The notes below the pieces were generated by a model. It did not search any database. It had not been told where the DNA came from and saw only the letters and a program-made list of their open reading frames with translations. Below, in pieces: positions 42,945 to 52,110 of a DNA stretch of 64,000 nt (position 1 is its first letter; each line of letters starts with the position of its first letter). The stretch spans positions 62,001 to 126,000 of the forward strand of contig JAPLOF010000020.1 of NCBI GenBank assembly GCA_026692665.1, given 5' to 3'. Source of the DNA: Planctomycetota bacterium. Its GTDB lineage: Bacteria > Planctomycetota > UBA1135 > GCA-002686595. The translations under genes were made by a program, and so were the position numbers.

Positions 42945-45734
42945 CTACGTCGGGATGCGGTACGCCTCGGCGCTGGGCTTCACCGCGCGCGCGAAGTGCA
43001 GCGGGCGCCGCAGCCCGCCCGGGCCGGGAGCGGGGCGCGCCTTGGCCTTCCACTCGCGGTAGATCTCCATCGACTTCGTCGTGTCGACTTCGACGTCGCC
43101 GTACTCGTCGCCGGCGCGCGCGGGCTCGACCGTCACCGCCTGGTGCCAGCAGTGCATGCCGCTCACAGGATCGGGCTGCACCGGGAACGTCAGGTTCTGG
43201 TGCACGCCGCCGTCGGTCCACCAGATGCGCTTGCTGTCCTTGTCGCTCGAATCGAACGGAGCGATGTCGGCCAGTCGGCGGAATCGGAAGCGTCCGTCGC
43301 CGAGCTCGTCCTTGCGCACGAGCGCGCTGGCCCACTTGTCCGTGCCCACGTCGTCGAAGAGGCGCCAGCGGCCGAGGTGGTGGCTGCACGCGACGATGCC
43401 CGGTCGCAATCCCTCGGTGACCCAAGCCTTGTTCACGAAGTGGCCGATGCGCGTCGAGATGCGCAGCAGGCCGCCGGTCTCGACGCCCATGCGCTCGGCG
43501 TCCTCGGGGTGGATCCACACCGGGTTCGTGTTCGAGAGCTCGTAGAGCCACTTCGCGTTGCCCGACCTGGTGTGGATCAAGGTCGGCAGGCGAAACGTCG
43601 GCACGAGGCACATCTCGCCCTTCGAGCGGTCCATGTGACGCCGGTGCACGTGGCTCTCGATGTACTCAGGCAGCGCGTACTCGGGCCAACCCCAGTCGAC
43701 CATCGTCTGGCTGTGGAGCTCGAGGCGCTTCGAGAGCGTCGCGAAGCCGACGCGCGGCTTGCCCTCGGCCACGACGCCGGCGGGCTTGCCGGCGGCGAGC
43801 ACGGTCGAGGTCGCGGCGTCGGTCGTCGTGCCGGCCAGTTCCTTCTCGGACAGCGCGCGCATGTGGCTGTCGTACACGTCCTTCTCGACGAGGAACGCGC
43901 CGTGGCGGCGCATGTACTCGAGCGGCGTCATCCCGAGCTTCTTCGCCTCGGCCGGCAGACCGGGAACCGAGTTCTCGAAGATCCAGCCGTAGTACTCGTC
44001 GACCGTGATCTTCTGGCCCGGCCGGTACGGCGATTCGTAGTACTTGCGGATGCCGAGCGAGCCGTCGGGGTCGATGCGCCACGAGAGGGCGATCCAGAAC
44101 TCGTCCTCTTCCCAGACCTCGCCCGGGTTCGTCTCGTACGTGTTCTCGATCCGGCGGCCCGCGCGTTCGGCGACGACGCGCTGCACGGGCTGGCGGAAGC
44201 CGATCCACTTCGCGCCGTGCGTTTCGGTCGACATCAGGTCGTGGCGTTCGGCGCCGTGGCCCATCGGCAGGACGTAGTCGGCGTACTGCGCGGTCTCGCT
44301 CCACGTCGGCGTCAGTGCGGCGTGCAGGCCGATCAGCGACTCGTCGCGCAGCACCTGTTCCCACAGCATGCCGTCCGGATTCGTCCACACCGGGTTGTAG
44401 ACGCGCGTGAAGTAGGCGCTGATCTTGCCGCGGCCTTCCATGAGGAAGTGGGGCAGCAGGTACGAGAGCTCGTGGTGGCTCAGCGGCCATTCGCGCGGAT
44501 ACAGCAGCTCGTTCCAGGCGTTCTGCGCCGGCGGCTTCAGGAACGGCGGCGGCACGAACTTCGACTGCGTGTTGAGCAGCGTCCCGCCCTCCGCGCCGAC
44601 CGCGCCGGTCAGGACGCACAGGAACTGCAGGCAGCGCGCGACCTGCCAGCCGCCCTCGTTGCCCGACGCGGCGTTGCGCCACACGTGGGTCGCGAACTGG
44701 CTGCCGGCCTTGCCGATCTCGCGTGCGATGTCGACGATCACACCCTCTTCGATCCCGCACTCCGCCGCGGCCGCGGCGGGCGTGTAGCGCGCGTAGCGCT
44801 CCGTGACGGCGTCCAGGAAGCCCTCGAACGTGCGCGGAGCACTGGGCGCCTGGGCCGCGAGGTACTCGCGCCAGTTCACCCACGTCTCCAGGAACGCGCG
44901 GTCGTACAGCTTCTCGCGCAAGATCACGTGGGCGAAGGCCAGGAGCAGCATCGCCTCCGTGCCCGGCCACGTCGCGAGCCACCAGTCGGCCATCGACGCC
45001 GTGTTCGAGAGGCGCACGTCGATCACGGCGATCTTCGCGCCGCGCATCTTGCCCTCGATGATCCGCTGCGCGTGCGGGTTGAAGTAGTGGCCCGTCTCGA
45101 GGTGCGACGAGAGGAGCAGCATGAACTTGGAGTTCTCGTGGTCCGGCGAAGGCCGATCCGCTCCGCTCCACAGCGCGTAGCCGAGGCGCGCCGCGGCCGA
45201 GCAGACGTTCGTGTGGCTGTTGTGCCCGTCCACGCCCCAGCTCTGCAGCACGCGGTCCATGTAGCCGTCGTGGCCCGGCCGGCCCACGTGGTACATGACC
45301 TCGGTCAGGCGCCCCGCGACGATCGATTCGCGGATCTTCGCCGCGAACGTGTCGAGCACGTGATCCCACGTCGTGCGCTCGAACCGGCCCGACCCGCGCG
45401 GCCCGACGCGCTTCAGCGGGTAGAGGATGCGCTGCGGATCCTGGATCTGGTTGAGCGTCGCCGGCCCCTTCGCGCAGTTCTTGCCGCGCGAACCGGGGTG
45501 GTAGGGATTCCCCTCGAGCTTGCGGACTTCGCTGGTCTCCTTGTCGACGTACGCGACGAGCCCGCAGGCCGCCTCGCAGTTGAAGCACGTCGTCGGGACG
45601 AGCGTGTAGCGCTTCTCGACCTTGCGAGGCCAGGCCTTCGCGTCGTACTCGACCCAGTCGTCCCACTTCTCGAAGGGCGGGAACGACTCGAGGGGGGTGA
45701 CGGTCATGCCTTCCGGATCGTGGGAGCGGCTCAT
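42945..45734 (-). CDS. molybdopterin oxidoreductase, catalytic subunit (DMSO reductase superfamily)
   Basis: 929 residues. An N-terminal 4Fe-4S motif (CFNCEAAC then GKNCAKG) precedes the molybdopterin guanine dinucleotide domains. HNSHTNVCSAAARLGY contains the Cys that would ligate molybdenum, as in thiosulfate, polysulfide and tetrathionate reductase-like members. LLSSHLETGHYFNPHAQ and VIDVRLSNTASMADWW are cofactor-binding blocks, and the C-terminal domain (about 740-900) is the MGD-binding barrel. No Tat signal, so probably cytoplasmic. The FeS/membrane partner is probably the fused protein at 59080-60582. The start is 45734; ATG 45707 is an alternative. Confidence 0.87.
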   Translation of the reverse strand: MSRSHDPEGMTVTPLESFPPFEKWDDWVEYDAKAWPRKVEKRYTLVPTTCFNCEAACGLVAYVDKETSEVRKLEGNPYHPGSRGKNCAKGPATLNQIQDPQRILYPLKRVGPRGSGRFERTTWDHVLDTFAAKIRESIVAGRLTEVMYHVGRPGHDGYMDRVLQSWGVDGHNSHTNVCSAAARLGYALWSGADRPSPDHENSKFMLLLSSHLETGHYFNPHAQRIIEGKMRGAKIAVIDVRLSNTASMADWWLATWPGTEAMLLLAFAHVILREKLYDRAFLETWVNWREYLAAQAPSAPRTFEGFLDAVTERYARYTPAAAAAECGIEEGVIVDIAREIGKAGSQFATHVWRNAASGNEGGWQVARCLQFLCVLTGAVGAEGGTLLNTQSKFVPPPFLKPPAQNAWNELLYPREWPLSHHELSYLLPHFLMEGRGKISAYFTRVYNPVWTNPDGMLWEQVLRDESLIGLHAALTPTWSETAQYADYVLPMGHGAERHDLMSTETHGAKWIGFRQPVQRVVAERAGRRIENTYETNPGEVWEEDEFWIALSWRIDPDGSLGIRKYYESPYRPGQKITVDEYYGWIFENSVPGLPAEAKKLGMTPLEYMRRHGAFLVEKDVYDSHMRALSEKELAGTTTDAATSTVLAAGKPAGVVAEGKPRVGFATLSKRLELHSQTMVDWGWPEYALPEYIESHVHRRHMDRSKGEMCLVPTFRLPTLIHTRSGNAKWLYELSNTNPVWIHPEDAERMGVETGGLLRISTRIGHFVNKAWVTEGLRPGIVACSHHLGRWRLFDDVGTDKWASALVRKDELGDGRFRFRRLADIAPFDSSDKDSKRIWWTDGGVHQNLTFPVQPDPVSGMHCWHQAVTVEPARAGDEYGDVEVDTTKSMEIYREWKAKARPAPGPGGLRRPLHFARAVKPSAEAYRIPT

Positions 45735-45945
45735 CGGGGCGGCGAGCATAGCGTCCTGCGACGCGGTGAGATCGGGCCGCGCGTCTCGTGGTGCCCCGAA
45801 AGTGCGCGCTGGACTGTCGCCCATATCGGACCGGGCTCCACGACCAGCTCTCCAGACCGGATCGAGGCGTCTTGGACAGGACGCAGGGCCGACGGCTCGC
45901 GCCATCGGCCCCGCGTTCGCGAGTCCTCACCCGCGGTTCTGCTCG
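45735..45945. other. promoter region of the molybdoenzyme gene
   Basis: 211 bases between the start of the molybdoenzyme gene and the stop of the CFGDG/CPCGN surface protein, both on the minus strand. No clear promoter hexamers, repeat or small gene seen. Confidence 0.35.
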
Positions 45946-48411
45946 TCAGCGCAGCCAGCGCACCCGTACGCCGCTCGTCGTGTTGAAGGTGGAGGGCGTG
46001 CAGAAGCTGGCCGCGTTGCGGTACCAGGCCTGGTACCTGCGCTCGGCTCCGACCGCCGGTACGAGTCCGCGCACCGAGATCGACGGATCACCGGCTTCCG
46101 GATAGGTGGCGTTGCCGCCCGAAGCGTTCTTCGTGCCGATGCGCACGACCGTTCCGCTCACGCAGCGCAGGACGTCGCCGAACGAAGCCGCTGCGGACCC
46201 CAGGGTGCCCTGGAAGAAGAGGCAGGTCGTCGATCCCGGCATCCCGAACGCGAACAGGCTGAACGAGTCCGCGGCGATGTTCGGCGCGCCGCTGGGAAAC
46301 AGGCCGGCCCCGATCGTGGCCGAGTTCGCGCAACCGCGGCCGCTGCCTCCGGTGTTGCCGCACGGACAGGGCCCCGACGTGCCGTCGCCGAAGCAGAAGT
46401 TCTCGTACGTCGCGGGCTCATAGTAGGCGCCGCAGAAGACGTCTCCGGGGCCAGCACCGGACCGCGGCCAGACGAGGCCGTACGTCCCGAAGCCGTAGTT
46501 CGCTTCGGTCACGCCACAGGCGATCTGCGCCCCATACGTGTCGCGCGCGGAGAAGTCGAAGTTGACGTGGCCTTCGTCGACGCGCAGGCCGAGCAGGCCG
46601 GGCAGGGTGAACTCGCTCAGCGCCAGCGTCGCGAGATACCCATCGCGATCCGTGGTGCTGCCCTGGTAGCTCTCGGAGTAGGCCACGACGAAGCGCTGGC
46701 CGTTGGAGTCGACGTCGGGCTGGATCTGGTTCTCCAGCAGCTGCCCCTCGTTCTCCAGCACGCTGAGGTCATTGCTGACCAGGACCGTCGCGCCGGAGAG
46801 GACAGTGACCTGGATGTCCAGGTCGCCGACGTTGCGCTCGAACGCCACCATCCACGGTCGCGGCCCGACGGCGCCGTCCAAGGGGCTCGAAGCCGCCGGA
46901 TTCGTGTCCGACTGCGCGCCCGCTTCGATCGTGAACGCCGCCGTGGTCACGGCGCCGTCCCAGCGCACCTGCGCGCCCAGGATGTCCAGGTTCGAGGACG
47001 TCACGTTGCGCATCCAGGCGATGTTCCAGTTCTGCGTGGCGAACGGCGGGCGCCCGTCCGTTTTCGAGACGCTCGGATACCAGTCGAACGCCCCGGAGTT
47101 CTCCAGGAAGATCGTGCTGGCGACGGGAACGCCGTCCCAGCCGATCAGACGCGCGTGGACGTCCCAGTCGCTCGCGGAGAAGGCACGCGTCCAGGCCGCG
47201 AAGAAGTAGGTCGGCCCCGACAGTGCCGGATCGCCGCCCACGTCGGCGTAGAAGCACGAGCCGAGTGCGGCGTTCTGGACGAGGGTCTGCCCGAATTGGG
47301 TGCCCGTCCCGGCGTAGCGGGCGCGGCACCAGATCTCCTTCGGCGCGCTCGTCGTCGTGCGGACCTGCGCCACCGTCAGGAACGTGTCGTGCAGCGCGTT
47401 GTAGGCGATGCTCGGCAGTTGCCACAGGTTCGTCGTCGCGTCGACCCATGTGCCCGAGCCGGCCACGGGGAGTCCGTAGTAGAGATCGACGGTGTACAGA
47501 TCCGCGTCCGTCGCGCTGAACGCGAACTCGTAGGTGGCCGCGTAGTAGCCCGAGGCCCCGGCGTTCGCGACGTCCGGCACCGAGCACTCGTTCGTGAAGC
47601 CCTCGAGCGGGTTCGACGAATAGAGCGGGTCGACGACGAGCGGGTAGCGCGCGCTGCGCGTGAATTCCGCCGGCACTTCGATCGCCAGGGTGACGCCCTC
47701 GAGCCGCGTCGAGAGGTCGAGGCGGCGCCCGTCCGCGTCGACGGCCGTCGCGCGTCCGATGCGGACGCCGCCGTGGGCGCCGTCGAGCGCGAAGCCCGCT
47801 CCTTCGGCCCGGATGGAGAGCTCGGTCTCCAACGCGAGCCGCAGCTCGAGAGCACCCTGCGCGGCGGGACGCGATGCGATCTCGAAGGTCTGCTCGGCCG
47901 AGTCCAGGCCCATGTGCCAGACTTCGCGCACCGCTCCGCGGTCGATCGCGACGGAGGAGCCGTCGCGCGAGACGCCGTGCATTTCGAGCGCGAGCGGCGC
48001 TCCACCGACGGTCGCCGAATCGAGCTGGACACGCACCGGGAAGTTCCGCGGCGCTTGCGACCCGAGGAAGGGGATGTAGGTCGCGCCCTCGCCGTCGAAG
48101 CTGGCCTTGTACGTGCGCGCGCGGACCCAGGTCCGGCCATCGCCCGGCTCGTCGAAGTGGACGCGCGTGAAGTCGAGGACGGAGGCCGGGGCCGGTCCGG
48201 TCGCGTTCGGGTCCTTCGCCGGCGTCGCCCGGCGGAAGCCGGTGGGTTCCGGTCGCTCGACGGCGGGCGTCGTGGGCGCGTAGACCGCGGGCGTCTTCAG
48301 GTCGGGGAGGAAGGGGGGAAGCTGGGGGGCCGGCTTCGCGGATCCCTGCGCCCCGGCCGAAGCGGCGAGCGCGAGGAGGAACGTGGTCGTGAGGGCGTGC
48401 TGGGGCGTCAT
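45946..48411 (-). CDS. secreted surface protein with CFGDG/CPCGN C-terminal domain
   Basis: 821 residues. A signal peptide ends near AGAQ. Residues about 90-250 are a beta module (WVRARTYKASFDGEGATY; DSATVGGAPLALEMHG; PLVVDPLYSS), shared with the protein at 61712-64000. The middle (about 260-660) is a beta-rich region with repeated WTRAF, DWDVHARL and ISYN-like strands, propeller-like. The last ~148 residues hold seven Cys: CFGDGTSGPCPCGN, GRGC, CLFFQGT, RC and FCTPSTFN, ending in VRVRWLR. Likely a cell-surface anchored protein. No enzymatic motif. Confidence 0.75.
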   Translation of the reverse strand: MTPQHALTTTFLLALAASAGAQGSAKPAPQLPPFLPDLKTPAVYAPTTPAVERPEPTGFRRATPAKDPNATGPAPASVLDFTRVHFDEPGDGRTWVRARTYKASFDGEGATYIPFLGSQAPRNFPVRVQLDSATVGGAPLALEMHGVSRDGSSVAIDRGAVREVWHMGLDSAEQTFEIASRPAAQGALELRLALETELSIRAEGAGFALDGAHGGVRIGRATAVDADGRRLDLSTRLEGVTLAIEVPAEFTRSARYPLVVDPLYSSNPLEGFTNECSVPDVANAGASGYYAATYEFAFSATDADLYTVDLYYGLPVAGSGTWVDATTNLWQLPSIAYNALHDTFLTVAQVRTTTSAPKEIWCRARYAGTGTQFGQTLVQNAALGSCFYADVGGDPALSGPTYFFAAWTRAFSASDWDVHARLIGWDGVPVASTIFLENSGAFDWYPSVSKTDGRPPFATQNWNIAWMRNVTSSNLDILGAQVRWDGAVTTAAFTIEAGAQSDTNPAASSPLDGAVGPRPWMVAFERNVGDLDIQVTVLSGATVLVSNDLSVLENEGQLLENQIQPDVDSNGQRFVVAYSESYQGSTTDRDGYLATLALSEFTLPGLLGLRVDEGHVNFDFSARDTYGAQIACGVTEANYGFGTYGLVWPRSGAGPGDVFCGAYYEPATYENFCFGDGTSGPCPCGNTGGSGRGCANSATIGAGLFPSGAPNIAADSFSLFAFGMPGSTTCLFFQGTLGSAAASFGDVLRCVSGTVVRIGTKNASGGNATYPEAGDPSISVRGLVPAVGAERRYQAWYRNAASFCTPSTFNTTSGVRVRWLR

Positions 48412-48642
48412 GGGATCTCCGAGGTGATGGAGGGGCTCGAAGGCCCCTCTCGGGATGCCGGAGGCGCGGCGGGCGCGGCTCTTTCCGGCTCATCCCGGGA
48501 AACCTGGCGTGGATCGGCTCGCGGACGCCCGTCCGGCGGGCTGAGGCGGGGCCGCGAGCGGGTGAGGAACCTGTGCCAGGTCTCAGGGGCGACCCGTTCC
48601 GGCCTCGCCCCGTTAGGCTGGTCCCGTCCTCGAGAGAACACC

Positions 48643-50139
48643 ATGCATCCGATGCGCACGCTCGCCCTCGCCCTGCTCCTGTCCCCGCTCGCCGCGGCCG
48701 CCGACCTGCGTGTCGAGCTGACCGGGTCGCTCGCGCCGGGCCAGTCCGTGACCCGCATCACCGGCGACCCCGGGCGAGTGTTCTCGCTGTACATCTCGGC
48801 CACGGAGTCGCCGACGCCGATCAGCGAGCTGATCACGCTCGACGTGAACCCGATCCGCCAGTTCGCTGCCGGCGTCGAGCTGGCCGGCGTGCTCGACGCC
48901 GGTGGCCAGGCGACCTTCGGCTTCACGACCACCGAGAGCTTGATCGGCGGCCGCCTGTCGTTCCAGGCGGCGTCGGTCCACCCGACGGTGCAGGTCTCGA
49001 ACCTGTGCCGCGGGACGTACCTGGCGCAGAACAGCTTCGGTTCCCTGCCGGCCGCGACGGCGTCGTTCCTCGGCGACGCGTTCCCGCTCCCCGCGGGACG
49101 CGTGCTCTTCCTCGGCGGCAGCGGCCCCATCGCGCAGGTCTACGACGCGTGCCTCCAGGAGGTCCAGGTCGCGGGCCTGCTCCCGAACTCGAACGTGCTC
49201 GCTTCGCGGGTGCAACTCGCCGACGGGCGCGTGCTCGTGTGCGGCGGTCTCGACACGACCGGCCAGCCGTCGGCCGACGCATTCGTGTTCGACCCCGCGA
49301 CCGGGAAGTCGAGCGCGGTCGGCTCGCTCGCCACGCCGCGCATGGGCGCGGCCGCCGTGCTGCTTCCCACCGGGCGCGTGCTCGTGACTGGCGGCCTCTC
49401 CGCGATCACGCTCACGGACCCGACCGCGTTCTTCGACGCGATCTCGAACTCGACCGAGGTCTACGACCCGGCGCTCGCGGCGTTCAGCAACGGGCCCACG
49501 ATGCCCGAGCGCAAGGCGTTCCACTCCGCGACGGTGCTCGCGAACGGCGCCGTCCTGGTCGCCGGAGGCCTCGGAATCGTGCCGATCCTCGGCATCCCCT
49601 TCGTCTCGAACCTGGGCTACGTCACGAACGCCAGCGCGGGGAGCTTCAGCGCGCTGCCCAAGGTCTTCACGACGGGGCGGCTCCTGCACACCGCGACGCG
49701 CTTCGCCGACGGACGGGTGCTGCTCGCGGGCGGCTTGACCGCCGACCTCACCGGGGTGCTGAAGACCGGCGACCTGACCCAGATCGCGTTCGTCGCGGTC
49801 GCCGGGACGTCCGTCTACTCGACGAGCGGGCTGGGCTCGTTCTCGAACGGTCCCACGATCGCGGCCGGCCGCGCCCTGCACACGGCGACGCGGCTCGCCA
49901 GCGGCAAGGTGCTGCTCGCCGGCGGCCTGACAGGCTCGCTGGACCTCGGGTCCATCGCGACGGGCAAGTTCGAGCTGCCGACGCCGGTGGCGACGAGCGA
50001 TCTCGTCCTCCCGAACGCGGTGCGGCCGGGTCCCGCGCTCGTGTCCGCGCGCTCCGGCGCTTCGGCCGCGCTGCTGCCCGACGGCCGCGCGCTGATCCTC
50101 GGCGGCGGGCCGCTGCAGGTCGAGCTGTACCAGCCCTGA
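48643..50139 (+). CDS. secreted Kelch-repeat propeller protein
   Basis: 498 residues. A signal peptide ends near AAA (about 20). An N-terminal beta region (about 20-125) is followed by Kelch-type blades: LADGRVLVCGGLD, LLPTGRVLVTGGLS, LANGAVLVAGGLG, FADGRVLLAGGLT, LASGKVLLAGGLT and LLPDGRALILGGG, each with the double-Gly hallmark and an aromatic motif about 35 residues apart. Galactose-oxidase-like propellers look this way, but the copper ligands are not evident. Role unknown, probably binding. The gene ends just before repeat copy 2. Confidence 0.8.
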   Translation: MHPMRTLALALLLSPLAAAADLRVELTGSLAPGQSVTRITGDPGRVFSLYISATESPTPISELITLDVNPIRQFAAGVELAGVLDAGGQATFGFTTTESLIGGRLSFQAASVHPTVQVSNLCRGTYLAQNSFGSLPAATASFLGDAFPLPAGRVLFLGGSGPIAQVYDACLQEVQVAGLLPNSNVLASRVQLADGRVLVCGGLDTTGQPSADAFVFDPATGKSSAVGSLATPRMGAAAVLLPTGRVLVTGGLSAITLTDPTAFFDAISNSTEVYDPALAAFSNGPTMPERKAFHSATVLANGAVLVAGGLGIVPILGIPFVSNLGYVTNASAGSFSALPKVFTTGRLLHTATRFADGRVLLAGGLTADLTGVLKTGDLTQIAFVAVAGTSVYSTSGLGSFSNGPTIAAGRALHTATRLASGKVLLAGGLTGSLDLGSIATGKFELPTPVATSDLVLPNAVRPGPALVSARSGASAALLPDGRALILGGGPLQVELYQP

Positions 50140-50159
50140 GTCGACCCCAACAGGCGCTG

Positions 50160-50257
50160 TCCGGTGCCTGGCTAACTTGCAGCGAGTTCATTTGTGGGGA
50201 AGGCCGACTAGGCACTTCGGTGGCAATGAACTCGCGTGAAGTTAGCCAGGCACCGGA
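50160..50257. repeat. inverted repeat, REP-like family copy 2
   Basis: Arms 50160-50192 and 50225-50257 are reverse complements apart from three central bases: TCCGGTGCCTGGCTAACTT, then a variable triplet, then GCGAGTTCATT. A 32-base spacer lies between. The core matches the repeats at 23127-23224 and 54126-54178. It follows the Kelch gene stop by 20 bases. Confidence 0.75.
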
Positions 50258-50300
50258 GCGAGCAGTTGGTTCGAACGGCCGAGGGCATGCTGCTTGGACC

Positions 50301-50747
50301 ATGTCGCGCGAACGAGCGATGGTCCGGGGGAGTTCGGAACGGCGGCGATACCCGGTGAGGTGCTGCGGTGCGGTTCTCGTCGGACTTCTCGCGGCATGTC
50401 GGGCGCCGCTCTCGAATCCGGACTTCTCCGAGATCGAGGCGCGGGGAGTCGCGCCGGTACGGGTCGCCGAGGCGGACCCGCGCGAGCCGCGGGGAGATAC
50501 GCTGGTCACGACATCGAAGGCTCTGTTGCTCGCGGAACTCGCGGACGGTTCCTGGACTCAGCCGATCCAGTTCGACCCGGCAGGTGGTTCGTGGGCGGGC
50601 AGCGCGGTGCACTCGCCCTTGTGGATTCCGCGGCTGCGGCAAACCGAAGGATCGTGGGAGGTGCCTCCGGGGCGTCAAGATCGCGAGCGCATGGCCGCGG
50701 CGTTGGCGATCTCCTTCGCGCTCATCGCCGCCTCCTTGATCAAGTAG
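50301..50747 (+). CDS. small lipoprotein, unknown function
   Basis: 148 residues. An Arg-rich N-terminus, hydrophobic core and lipobox LLAAC give a lipoprotein signal (Cys near 33). The mature part has no known motif but ends in a hydrophobic, Ala-rich helix (MAAALAISFALIAASLIK) that could insert into a membrane. An in-frame ATG at 50319 would give a shorter signal. Downstream of the Kelch gene and repeat copy 2. Confidence 0.5.
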   Translation: MSRERAMVRGSSERRRYPVRCCGAVLVGLLAACRAPLSNPDFSEIEARGVAPVRVAEADPREPRGDTLVTTSKALLLAELADGSWTQPIQFDPAGGSWAGSAVHSPLWIPRLRQTEGSWEVPPGRQDRERMAAALAISFALIAASLIK

Positions 50748-50803
50748 GCGAGCATACCCGCCGCCGCCGCGGCGAGCGGCGATCGCGCCGACCCTGGAGC
50801 GAC

Positions 50804-52099
50804 TCAGCGCGCGAGCGTCGCCGACTTGCGCTCGACGAGCGCCACGAGCTTCTCGACCATCGCGCGCACGAACGCCGGGTCCTCGGCGCCGGCGTCGATC
50901 TCGACGACCTCGATGCCCTTCGGAAGGCCGGTCTTCAGCGCGGCGAAGAACGCGCGATCCCCCGCGGGATCGTGCAGCGGGCCGCCCGGCACCGAGTAGC
51001 GGCTCACGCCGCGCAGCGGGAGCATCAGTGTCGCGTCGCCCTTCGTGCGCGACAGACGTCGCACCGCCTCGTGGCCTACCTGCTCGAGCTCGGACGCCGA
51101 AAGGCGCGGCGCGAAGATGATCGGATTGTGGAAGACGTGCTTGTGCGACTTCCAGCGCGCGGGGACCGTGTTCGCCTCGACGACGAGTCCGATGTGCTCC
51201 GCGCCGCCGGGCACGATCACTTGCGGCAGTCCGAGGTCGCCCGCGACCGTCATGCGCTCCGGTCCGCCGGCGCGCAGGCCGTGGAAGACGTCGTCGGCGA
51301 TCTCGCCCATCGCGTAGTCGAGGACGGCCCCGATCAGGCCCTCCTTCATCATCTGCTCCATCGCGCGGCCGCCGGATCCGACGGCGTGGAAGACGATGGA
51401 CTCGTAGCCGCGTTGCCTCAGGAGCTCGATCGCGAGCATCGTCCCGTCCGTCAGGACGCCCAGGTTCGAGATCCCGATCGTCGGCTTGCCGCCGCGTCGC
51501 ATCTCGATCCCACCGCCGGCCAGGGCCATGCCGTGCGCGGCGCCGGCTGCGTTCGCGAGGATCCGCCGCGTCACCGGGTTCAGCCCCAGGAGGTCGCCGA
51601 CGGAGAACATCATCGTCACGTCCTTGATGCCGACGAAGGCGGACACGTCGCCCGACGCGACGGTCGAGACCATGACCTTCGGGAAGCCGTAGGGCAGCGC
51701 CTGCATGACCGCGGTGCAGTTCGACGTGCCCTGCGTGCCGCCGAGGCCGATCACCGCGTGCACACCGTGGACGTCGTGCGTGCCGTGCGAGTCGTGGGGC
51801 AGGCGCGCTCCGTGCGTGCCGTGCAGGTGGAACAGGTCGAGCAGGACCTTCGTGGCGCCCGCGACCATCACCGGCGACGCGGCGGCGCGCGTGGGATCGA
51901 CCAGCAGCTGCGCGAGCGAGCTGCCGCCGGCCTTCGCGACCTCCTCGCGGGTCACGTCGGGGCGCGCGCCGGGCTTTCCGACCACGCCGATGTCGATCAG
52001 CAAGGCCTTGCTGCCGAGGGCCTCGATGCGCTCGCGCAGGAACTGCGCTTCGGCGCCCTTCGTGTCGAGCGTGGCCAGGACTGCGATCACGTGGTGCAT
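50804..52099 (-). CDS. Tm-1-like ATP-binding protein (UPF0261), with His-rich insert
   Basis: 431 residues. Matches the UPF0261 family, the N-terminal part of plant Tm-1: VLATLDTKGAEAQFLR, VMVAGATK, AVIGLGGTQGTSNCTAVMQALPYGFPKVMVSTVASGDVS, VGIKDVTMMFSVGDLLGLNPVTRRIL, VFHAVGSGGRAMEQMM and the VVEANTVPARWKSHKHVFHNP block. Between about residues 95 and 118 a His-rich stretch (HLHGTHG, HDSHGTHD, VHGVHA) interrupts the usual sequence. The partner TIM-barrel gene lies 11 bases upstream, as one operon. Enzymatic role unknown. Confidence 0.87.
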   Translation of the reverse strand: MHHVIAVLATLDTKGAEAQFLRERIEALGSKALLIDIGVVGKPGARPDVTREEVAKAGGSSLAQLLVDPTRAAASPVMVAGATKVLLDLFHLHGTHGARLPHDSHGTHDVHGVHAVIGLGGTQGTSNCTAVMQALPYGFPKVMVSTVASGDVSAFVGIKDVTMMFSVGDLLGLNPVTRRILANAAGAAHGMALAGGGIEMRRGGKPTIGISNLGVLTDGTMLAIELLRQRGYESIVFHAVGSGGRAMEQMMKEGLIGAVLDYAMGEIADDVFHGLRAGGPERMTVAGDLGLPQVIVPGGAEHIGLVVEANTVPARWKSHKHVFHNPIIFAPRLSASELEQVGHEAVRRLSRTKGDATLMLPLRGVSRYSVPGGPLHDPAGDRAFFAALKTGLPKGIEVVEIDAGAEDPAFVRAMVEKLVALVERKSATLAR

Positions 52100-52110
52100 G
52101 GTCGGAAACC

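Noticed and set aside
45622-50139. Very long open frame on the plus strand, antisense to two minus-strand genes and in frame with the Kelch gene
   Set aside because: At about 70% GC stop codons are rare, so such frames are expected; the protein is Arg/Ala/Gly-rich without motifs, while the opposite-strand proteins have signal peptides and domains.
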